Shown: one piece after another, positions 57,657 through 64,000 of the stretch | How positions within the stretch are numbered: position 1 is the stretch's first letter | Layout: the number at the start of each line of letters is the position of its first letter | NCBI RefSeq assembly: GCF_041820985.1 | Contig: NZ_JBGUAU010000005.1 | Location: 147,125 to 211,124, forward strand | Direction of reading: 5' to 3' | Length of the DNA stretch: 64,000 nucleotides | DNA from: Evansella sp041820985 | Lineage (GTDB): Bacteria > Bacillota > Bacilli > Bacillales > Salisediminibacteriaceae | Made by a program: the position numbers and the translations under genes | Notes under the pieces: model-generated | What the model saw: the letters and a program-made list of their open reading frames with translations, nothing else | Told to the model about the DNA's origin: nothing | Database searches by the model: none

Positions 57657-59213
57657 CTAGTTTTTAATCTTTCTTTCTTCCTTTTCAAAATAAATAGAAT
57701 CTGCATCGATCTCTACTTCTTTACGACGGTCAACGTACCAGTTTAGAAAATCTCCTGCTAACTCCATAGGAATATCATTCACACCATTAAATTGTACGGG
57801 CGTTGCTCTATTCATAGTACCAATGGTTGCTAGCCCCACCTTTCGTTGTAATAAAGAACGGGATAAAGATACCTCGATAATTTTTTCGCGTTTAGAAATA
57901 TACAAGGAAGTAGAAAAGCTACCACTTTTACATTGAATCATATTTTCATTTAAAACAAACCTAGTATTTATAAAATCTAATACTCGTAGAGATACGATAA
58001 ATAATAGTAGTATGATAGAGAATAACCACCAAGAAATTTCCATGCTAAAAATAGGTGGTTGAAAATAGAAGAAAGCTCCTGTGGCAATTATCCAAAACCA
58101 ATAAGGTTTACATAAACGAACCACTAATGATTTTTTGGGTAATTTCTCCATACTTTCCGTAATTTCATATTCAGGTAACAGATCTGAAAGAATCGAGTAA
58201 GCCTGCTCTATAGGTAAAAAAGGATATAATGAATTAGTTTCAGATTCTTTACTATCGAGACTGAAGCTACCTGAACACGTAAGCTTTACTTCAGCAAGCC
58301 CAAGCATACGTTTTAAAATAGGTTGATTGATCTCAATTGCTTGAACTCTATCTTTTGTAATGGAAAAAGTAGTCTCCTCCAACAACCCCTTCGTAATATA
58401 AATTTTGTTTATATCTGAAGCGATTTCATACTTCCCATATTTTAAGAAAGTATAGACAATACCAAGTGAGATAGAAAGGACGATAAGCAAAAGTACAACG
58501 ATGAAAGTACTCCACCAAGTGTTTAGTATGGTTGAAATAAACCCTTCCGTATGTTCTCCTATTCCAAAAACATCCTTTACATTTGTGTAAATCGTTCCAA
58601 TTATAGGAACAATGATGAGAAAGCTAAATGATGTAAAGGAGGCCTTCCAAGTATCTTTTCTTGTCGGCGTAAAATGAATCCTTCTATTTTCTTTAGGAGC
58701 AAATGTTTCTTCTAACTTCTGTTCCAACTTCATATCCACAGAATAGTCTAAGCTTTTTTCTTGGTCATTATTTTTCCCTACTTGCTTTTCTAATCGATCA
58801 GCAGTGTCTTTTGTAACTACCCCGAATGCAACTCTTGCCTCTTCCCCAGACAATCCTGTCTCGAAGTGAATCGACGTTACTCGTAAAAATCGATGAATGA
58901 TACTTGTATGCCTCTTTACATTTTGTACCTTTGTAAACGGAATCGTCTGGCTTTTTTTAACAAATATCCCACTAAAAATATGAAAAGCTGTATCATCTAA
59001 ATAATATTTATAGAAACACCACTTCAACAGAATGTAAACCATCCCAATAACAACTATTGCATAGAATGCATATCTTCCATACAAAACGAAAGTAGATTCT
59101 GAGTTATACTGAATTACAAATAAGTAAAGAACAGCAAAAAATAATCCTTTTATTAAACCAAGGAAATCAAAGATCATCGTATAGGGGTGGTATCTCTTGG
59201 CATTTTCCATCAT
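57657..59213 (-). CDS. ydbT: YdbT-like bacterial PH-domain membrane protein
   Basis: A 518-residue protein with repeated pairs of membrane helices and bacterial PH (bPH_2/DUF304) domains: LKWCFYKYYLDDTAFHIFSGIFVKKSQTIPFTKVQNVKRHTSIIHRFLRVTSIHFETG (first), YGKYEIASDINKIYITKGLLEETTFSITKDRVQAIEINQPILKRMLGLAEVKLTCSG (second) and NTRFVLNENMIQCKSGSFSTSLYISKREKIIEVSLSRSLLQRKVGLATIGTMN (third). B. subtilis YdbST protects against amylocyclicin-type antibacterial peptides. Its ATG overlaps the stop of the ydbS-like gene (TAATG). Confidence 0.9.
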   Translation of the reverse strand: MMENAKRYHPYTMIFDFLGLIKGLFFAVLYLFVIQYNSESTFVLYGRYAFYAIVVIGMVYILLKWCFYKYYLDDTAFHIFSGIFVKKSQTIPFTKVQNVKRHTSIIHRFLRVTSIHFETGLSGEEARVAFGVVTKDTADRLEKQVGKNNDQEKSLDYSVDMKLEQKLEETFAPKENRRIHFTPTRKDTWKASFTSFSFLIIVPIIGTIYTNVKDVFGIGEHTEGFISTILNTWWSTFIVVLLLIVLSISLGIVYTFLKYGKYEIASDINKIYITKGLLEETTFSITKDRVQAIEINQPILKRMLGLAEVKLTCSGSFSLDSKESETNSLYPFLPIEQAYSILSDLLPEYEITESMEKLPKKSLVVRLCKPYWFWIIATGAFFYFQPPIFSMEISWWLFSIILLLFIVSLRVLDFINTRFVLNENMIQCKSGSFSTSLYISKREKIIEVSLSRSLLQRKVGLATIGTMNRATPVQFNGVNDIPMELAGDFLNWYVDRRKEVEIDADSIYFEKEERKIKN

Positions 59214-59704
59214 TACTCTACTTCCTTAACCTTTGCATAAGATGCAATTTGATTTCTAAGTTCAACTGCTACGTCCTTATGCAATGCGGGAATTATATGA
59301 GAAGAACCCATCGTATCGATAGTTAGAGAATACAGATTATATCTTCTTAATATCGGTCCTTGGTTTGTAGCGACAGCTTGAATTTTTGTCATTGGCACTA
59401 GTTGGTGTTCTTCCTTTAAAGCTCCTGATTTCAATTGTAAAAATTCCTTATCCACATCATAACGCCAATTCTTATATATAAAAAATGGCTTTATATAACC
59501 CCATATAGTAAAAATAACAGAAATAACTGTAATTCCAATAAGCCCCCAAGCAATCCAGGTAGTCCAAGAAAAATAAGAATGTAGAACAAACAATACTATT
59601 AATATGGCATACCAGATGAGATTTGATATGGTTTCACTTATGATCGATACATTAATTAATTCTTTCGCAATTCGTTTTTCTGGAAAATTAACATCCATAA
59701 ACAT
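59213..59704 (-). CDS. ydbS: YdbS-like bacterial PH-domain membrane protein
   Basis: A 163-residue protein with two N-terminal membrane helices (about residues 22-40 and 50-72) and one PH domain: FFIYKNWRYDVDKEFLQLKSGALKEEHQLVPMTKIQAVATNQGPILRRYNLYSLTIDTMGSSHIIPAL. It is the first gene of ydbS-ydbT, and the stop TAA shares a base with the ydbT ATG. The pair would form a membrane complex involved in envelope stress or peptide resistance. Confidence 0.9.
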   Translation of the reverse strand: MFMDVNFPEKRIAKELINVSIISETISNLIWYAILIVLFVLHSYFSWTTWIAWGLIGITVISVIFTIWGYIKPFFIYKNWRYDVDKEFLQLKSGALKEEHQLVPMTKIQAVATNQGPILRRYNLYSLTIDTMGSSHIIPALHKDVAVELRNQIASYAKVKEVE

Positions 59705-59904
59705 GTACCTCCATTCTTTCCTTATTTCATACGTACTACATTAAGAAATAGTTTCAAATTTCGTTCAGGTTGTTTAGCTAGAAGCTTTAACTCTTGTTTT
59801 CCTATATATAACATATCATAAAATTTGGACTCTCTTGATAAAAAAGCTATTCCTGTGCATTTTCATGATGAAAATGGTACATTACAGATAGGAGGTGCTC
59901 TTAC

Positions 59905-60384
59905 ATGTCATCCATATATGATTTAACTGTTAAGAAACCAAACAATGAACCGAAGTCACTAAAGGATTATGAAGGTAAGGTGCTACTTATTGTTAACACA
60001 GCAAGTAAATGTGGATTAACGCCACAATTTAAAGGATTACAAGAGCTTTATAATAAATACCAAGAAAAAGGACTAGAAATTCTTGGTTTCCCTTGTGATC
60101 AATTCATGAATCAAGAGTTTGACGATATTGAGAAAACAACCGAGTTTTGCCAACTGAACTATGGTGTTACATTCCCTATGTTTGCAAAAGTGAATGTAAA
60201 TGGAGATTCAGCAGATCCATTATTTGCATTCTTAAAGAAAGAGAAAAAAGGTTTATTAGCAAGCAATATCAAATGGAATTTCACAAAATTTTTAGTAGAC
60301 CGAGAAGGAAACGTATTAGAGCGATACGCCCCAACGGTAGAACCTAGTAAGATAGAAGAAGATATTGAAAAGTTATTAGGTTAA
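59905..60384 (+). CDS. bsaA: Glutathione peroxidase-family protein (BsaA-like)
   Basis: A 159-residue thioredoxin-fold peroxidase. The peroxidatic Cys is Cys36 (NTASKCGLTPQF), a resolving-type Cys64 lies in GFPCDQF, and the catalytic Gln/Trp follow in the WNFTKFLVDREG block. Without glutathione in Bacillus it would work with thioredoxin to reduce peroxides. Cytosolic, monocistronic. The start ATG follows AGGAGGTG. Confidence 0.93.
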   Translation: MSSIYDLTVKKPNNEPKSLKDYEGKVLLIVNTASKCGLTPQFKGLQELYNKYQEKGLEILGFPCDQFMNQEFDDIEKTTEFCQLNYGVTFPMFAKVNVNGDSADPLFAFLKKEKKGLLASNIKWNFTKFLVDREGNVLERYAPTVEPSKIEEDIEKLLG

Positions 60385-60474
60385 GGAAGATAAACAGAAG
60401 GTACCAGGAGTCAAACATCGATTTGTAAATTTGTGTACCTGAAACTAGATCAAATGACGGTTCTCTCCAAACCA

Positions 60475-61662
60475 TTACGGTTTGAAAAGAACCGTCCAAT
60501 CGCATCCTTCAATTTTTCCTACTCCATCTATGTTAACTCCATCTTTTTCTTCCATTGGTTTCCCCTTTGAAACTAGGTGTAGTCTATATATATTCCTATA
60601 TTCTTGTCTATAATGAGCAACTACTGGTTGTTGGAAAACATATGTTTTCTTCTCTATTTCAACTGTTAGAGTTCTTCGATGCAACAGTTTCTTTTCAGTG
60701 AGACTAGAAGTAATATTCATAGGGTCAAAGCCTTTAACCTTTATACTTCCTTCGAGAAAAACGTGGTATCCTTCTTGCTTTTCATATTCAACAAAAACTT
60801 CTTCCCTCGTATTCACTATTTTTTGCACCAATAATTCTGTGTCCTTGCTTATCTCTATATCTTCTCGATGATTACTATTTATATCAACACATTGTTTAAG
60901 TAGTTCATACAATGTTTTTTCCGAGTGAAAAAAATCTCTTTTCCAGTTGGGAGAAAGTTCATCTAACAATATACACAGCAAAAGCCCAGAGCTATAACAG
61001 CTTTTTCGTATATTGGATGTGGAATCCCACCTATCTAGTAAAGGAGAGCTATAGCTTTCTAATACATCCTTATATGATTGTCTACTTTTATGAAAATAAG
61101 CTTTCATTTCAACATACCATGCAGGTCCTTCAATTGTTTCAATTGCTGTCTCATAGGAGAAGTGTTCACCAATTAGTTCTGCTCTTGCTTCTCGTAACAG
61201 TACGAATTGCTGCAAATTCTGTCTTTTATCTTCTTGCTCCAAACACATGAGTGCATTATATAAACATTGTCTCTCTTTATTTCGGATCTCCACATTCTCT
61301 AATGAAAATGGGTAGAATATTCCCAACATTTCGTTTGGAAAGCGTCTCTCTTTTTCCAGATGCTGCAATCCATGGAACAATTCATGAACAAGCATAGAAT
61401 AAACGCGCTCATAACCAACATGAAGTTCTAGATTAACAATTGCTGTTGGTTGTTCTTCAAATATTATGAGTGTATCTCCAATGAATGAATCCGACCATGG
61501 AAGGACATCATATCCCCCTGCTTTTGAAAAACGAGGATGATGAAATATATACACTTGCTTTTTATCATATATCGCGAATGGAATCATATTAAAATTTGGC
61601 CAATACTGAGAAAGTAATTTTTTACTTAGTTCATCATAAATGGAAGGAATATAGTTTTCCAT
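60475..61662 (-). CDS. Putative zinc metallopeptidase (HELFH)
   Basis: A 395-residue protein with the zinc motif His93-Glu94-x2-His97 (VHELFHGLQHLEK) and a later Glu in AIETIEGPAWYVEM (Glu175 or Glu178) that may be the third ligand, a gluzincin-type layout. The surrounding sequence (MIPFAIYDKKQVYIFHHPRFSKAGGYDVLPW, then ...YSSGLLLCILLDELSPNWKRDFF) was not assigned to a known family. The C-terminal about 100 residues are strand-rich. No signal peptide, so cytosolic. Protease activity is inferred from the motif. Confidence 0.7.
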   Translation of the reverse strand: MENYIPSIYDELSKKLLSQYWPNFNMIPFAIYDKKQVYIFHHPRFSKAGGYDVLPWSDSFIGDTLIIFEEQPTAIVNLELHVGYERVYSMLVHELFHGLQHLEKERRFPNEMLGIFYPFSLENVEIRNKERQCLYNALMCLEQEDKRQNLQQFVLLREARAELIGEHFSYETAIETIEGPAWYVEMKAYFHKSRQSYKDVLESYSSPLLDRWDSTSNIRKSCYSSGLLLCILLDELSPNWKRDFFHSEKTLYELLKQCVDINSNHREDIEISKDTELLVQKIVNTREEVFVEYEKQEGYHVFLEGSIKVKGFDPMNITSSLTEKKLLHRRTLTVEIEKKTYVFQQPVVAHYRQEYRNIYRLHLVSKGKPMEEKDGVNIDGVGKIEGCDWTVLFKP

Positions 61663-61841
61663 TTTCTAGCTCACATCCTTGTAACTTTCATCACTTTATT
61701 ATACTAGTTTAAAATACAAACGAAGAATAAATATCTTATTTCCGTAAACTAAAAGAAAATTAATGTTAATATATATAAGAAGATTTCTATGCTAAATTTT
61801 CTCGTAGGTTCATAGTTAGAGAGTTAGGAGGACTACAAACG

Positions 61842-62417
61842 TTGAATTTTGTAAAAAACATACCTGTTAATAAGGAGTTTGATCCAGAAAAGGAAAACTG
61901 GACTGCTCTAAAAGAACCAAATTTAATCATGGCACAAATAATAGCACTACCCATTGCATTCCTAGCAGCAGTAGGTATTTATCTATTAGCAGCTTCATTA
62001 CAGCTAACCGATCAATATACGTTTCGTTTTGGATTTAACATACTGTTAGCATTCTTGATACTAATGCCCATTCATGAAATAATCCATGCATTATTTTTTC
62101 CTGAAAAAATAACGTCCAACCATGTTTATTTTGGTTTCATACCTAAAGGATTTGCATTTTTTGCTTATTATGATAGAGAAATGTCTCGAAACCGCTTCTT
62201 GACCGTTTGTGTTGCACCATTCATTGGACTATCCATCCTACCTTTGATCATCATGAACATTTTTGGATTCCATAGTAGTTTTCTCATAGACATAGCGCTT
62301 GTAAATGCACTAAGTGCCTGTGTCGATTTGTTGAATATCATACTAATAGCATCTCAAGTTCCTAGGAACGCTGTAATACGGAATAAGGGATATAATAGTT
62401 ATTGGAAGGCATATTAA
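61842..62417 (+). CDS. DUF3267 membrane protein with HExxH
   Basis: A 191-residue integral membrane protein with four predicted helices (about residues 30-52, 65-90, 118-140 and 148-172) and the zinc-binding motif His78-Glu79-x2-His82 (MPIHEIIHALFFPE) within a helix, which is the DUF3267 signature. The family is related to intramembrane metalloproteases; function unknown. The start is TTG 61842 behind GGAGG (10 nt). Confidence 0.85.
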   Translation: MNFVKNIPVNKEFDPEKENWTALKEPNLIMAQIIALPIAFLAAVGIYLLAASLQLTDQYTFRFGFNILLAFLILMPIHEIIHALFFPEKITSNHVYFGFIPKGFAFFAYYDREMSRNRFLTVCVAPFIGLSILPLIIMNIFGFHSSFLIDIALVNALSACVDLLNIILIASQVPRNAVIRNKGYNSYWKAY

Positions 62418-62476
62418 AACGGAAGAGGACGATTATGCTCTTGGGCAAAAACCGTCCTTCTTTATTGAGTCGAAAA

Positions 62477-63283
62477 CTACGAAGGCAATAATGGTTCATA
62501 CATCATAATAGCATGATTTTCTGTAATAAATTCATCATCAATTTGCACATTACCCATGTTATATACTTTACGATGAATTTTATTATGACGCACGTATCCG
62601 CCCCAATATTCGAACGTAATTCGATGATCCTGTTCATACACATCGTATGACCTTGTCGGAGGTACATCCGCTCTCCATTCACCAACTAAATGAGTGTCGT
62701 TCAAGTAAACTATTAATTGGTATATGTTCGGTGTATTATTGGTAATCTGCAAATCTAAGTAATTGTACGCACAAGTCGCACCACTTCCAAAGGGTTGGCT
62801 ACGATTGGTATCTGGGAACACATCATAGCTATGACGATACCGTTCTGTAACAGTAAGAGGAGTATGCAGTGTCATCCAATATATTAAATTAGATAACTGA
62901 CATAGACCCCCACCAACACCAGTAGTGACTTGGCCATAATGTAAAATCATCCCATCTACATAGCCTTTTCTTTTCGTTGTATTACCTAACAAACGCCAGT
63001 AAGACAAGGTTTCCCCAGGCTTTATTTCAATCTTGTTTAATTGATTTGATGCTATTTTTAAGTTTTTCACTTTATTATGCTGCAACCACATGTCTACATC
63101 CTTCAATTGCCGAAGTAAAACTGTTTGATGGGAGAATATAACGTGTTGCAATAGAGATTCATTCTTTCTTGTAGCAAATTTCTTTTTTCCTGAAAACCAA
63201 TCTATGTATCTCTTCATTCGATAAAACTTCTTCCCCATGTAGATCCTAACTGGACTTCTCACTAAAGGCTTCAATGACTCCAT
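62477..63283 (-). CDS. VanW-family protein
   Basis: A 268-residue protein matching VanW: IKPGETLSYWRLLGNTTKRKGYVDGMILHYGQVTTGVGGGLCQLSNLIYWMTLHTPLTVTERYRHSYDVFPDTNRSQPFGSGATCAYNYLDLQITNNTPNIYQL. The GVGGGLCQLSNLIYW motif is diagnostic. Despite its name the family is widespread outside vancomycin resistance and its role is unknown. No obvious signal peptide; the N-terminus is basic. Monocistronic. Confidence 0.9.
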   Translation of the reverse strand: MESLKPLVRSPVRIYMGKKFYRMKRYIDWFSGKKKFATRKNESLLQHVIFSHQTVLLRQLKDVDMWLQHNKVKNLKIASNQLNKIEIKPGETLSYWRLLGNTTKRKGYVDGMILHYGQVTTGVGGGLCQLSNLIYWMTLHTPLTVTERYRHSYDVFPDTNRSQPFGSGATCAYNYLDLQITNNTPNIYQLIVYLNDTHLVGEWRADVPPTRSYDVYEQDHRITFEYWGGYVRHNKIHRKVYNMGNVQIDDEFITENHAIMMYEPLLPS

Positions 63284-63486
63284 CTCGATTCACCCTTTTA
63301 TTTTTGATAGAAGCTTGTAAAGCAAAATCCTTTCTTACAACATAGACGGTCATCATTTGATCAAAGTTTCACATTGATAGATGTTATAGGTAGTTATTTT
63401 CGAGGATAGACCTCCATGAAAGTGGAAATTTGCACCATGTCGGATGAAAATACATTATGAAGCATATTAGTACTCTTCTCTTTATA
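63284..63486. other. Intergenic region, no gene seen
   Basis: AT-rich sequence upstream of the VanW gene. No reliable gene or hairpin was found in this part. Confidence 0.45.
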
Positions 63487-63611
63487 TGGAATGAGCGCAG
63501 GTCCACGAACTCCAGTGGGAAGTAGAGTAGAGGCGAGACACCGTAGCGACGTAGTCGGGGAGGGGGCTCGGCAACTCCCCACAGGAAAGAAGTGGACAGA
63601 AGCGAATGGAA
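63487..63611. repeat. Diverged copy of the 54-kb repeat element
   Basis: Shares the architecture of the element at 54148-54385: an ACTCC...GGGA block, AGGCGAGAC-CC, a GCGA...GTC-GGGGAGG centre, then GGAAAG and AGCGAA, in the same order and on the same strand. Pairing arms GTCCAC (63501-63506) with GTGGAC (63592-63597) and GGGGAG with CTCCCC are present. The outer GAGGCTGGGCCA repeats are absent. No coding capacity. Confidence 0.6.
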
Positions 63612-63716
63612 TACAACCAACAAAGTTAGTATTCCATATTAGTCTGGTACGCGTATTTTGAGATTAGACATGTAAAAAAATTCTTACCATAGAGAAGTCA
63701 TACTACTAAATAAATG

Positions 63717-63944
63717 TTATGCTAACTCTCTTATGTAGGCTTCATAAAAACAAATAACAACCCCAGCAACAGACATGACTGCAAATAATACAAAAAATGT
63801 AATCGTTTCAGAACCTAGTAAAAATCCAAGAAAACCATCAATCCCATTATAAGACCATGGGCTATTTACAGATAAAACAATAATCACGAGAACCCCAATA
63901 ATTCCTACAACCAATAGCAAGCTACCAAAAAACAACTTTTTCAC
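63717..63944 (-). CDS. Small two-helix membrane protein
   Basis: A 75-residue protein with two hydrophobic helices (about residues 5-25 and 43-66) and a short polar loop (SPWSYNGIDGFLG). Not recognised. The start ATG follows a GAGGAATGGTTCTGTG region, so the site is weak to fair. No neighbours on the same strand within the window. Confidence 0.55.
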   Translation of the reverse strand: MKKLFFGSLLLVVGIIGVLVIIVLSVNSPWSYNGIDGFLGFLLGSETITFFVLFAVMSVAGVVICFYEAYIRELA

Positions 63945-64000
63945 AGAACCATTCCTCTTTTCAATTAAATAGGATTGAGAATAATTAAAATAGATTTTTA

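Overview
The window reads as chromosomal DNA of a low-GC, endospore-former-type Bacillota, most likely a Bacillaceae member. The genes point that way: FosB bacillithiol transferase, YpuA/DUF1002, the YdbS-YdbT pair, a YuzF/DUF2642 protein, SbcDC, UvsE, an assimilatory-type nitrite reductase with a TnrA-like box, AAGGAGG-type ribosome binding sites and many lipoproteins with a lipobox. No rRNA, tRNA, CRISPR-cas locus, prophage or complete transposon is visible. Assignments come from reading translated sequence and motifs; no database search was run.

Layout. 1-5.2 kb: 3' end of a ferritin gene, an NTF2-like protein, a CueP-type copper protein, and a two-gene unit encoding a small subunit and a GMC flavoprotein with a ferredoxin-like four-Cys motif. 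6-9.4 kb: a Gly/Pro-rich small protein, palindromic repeat array 1, a YihY-family membrane protein and a BC1872-like protein. 9.5-14.2 kb: a divergent TetR / MMPL exporter / coiled-coil surface protein cassette. 14.3-18 kb: a Gln-rich coiled-coil protein, an SLC13/TrkA-C permease and repeat array 2. 18-22.3 kb: sbcDC. 22.5-27.6 kb: a PPOX flavoprotein and the nirC-nirB-nirD nitrite uptake and reduction operon. 27.9-38.9 kb: SDR-ThuA pair, tubby-like and YcdB-like proteins, MarR-GNAT unit, FosB, a frameshifted GNAT, an S41 peptidase, an arylamine N-acetyltransferase and an extended SDR. 39-45.5 kb: TraB/GumN lipoprotein, YpuA, an 800-bp repeat-rich non-coding stretch, a VOC protein, and an SgrR-like regulator divergent from a DMT exporter. 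45.6-55 kb: truncated Nudix, HIT, GNAT, type-5 uracil-DNA glycosylase, a frameshifted lipoprotein, PatB-like C-S lyase, LysE exporter, PepA, UvsE and a toast-rack lipoprotein. 55-64 kb: small membrane proteins, SEC-C protein, YdbT/YdbS, glutathione peroxidase, two HExxH proteins and a VanW protein.

Together these genes cover repair (SbcDC, UvsE, UDG), metal and redox defence (ferritin, CueP, glutathione peroxidase), drug or metabolite export and modification (MMPL, FosB, NAT, DMT, LysE) and nitrogen assimilation (NirBDC).

The most unusual structure is non-coding. Two separated arrays (8 and 16 copies) both have an exact 52-bp period and share the arms CGCGACATTT / AAATGTCGCG. Each array has its own homogenised loop and spacer sequence. 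A solitary, covariantly altered unit of the same 35-bp size lies between them at 14889-14923. Both arrays sit in intergenic DNA bounded by terminators. Their 52-bp period is not divisible by three, so the open frames across them are not genes.
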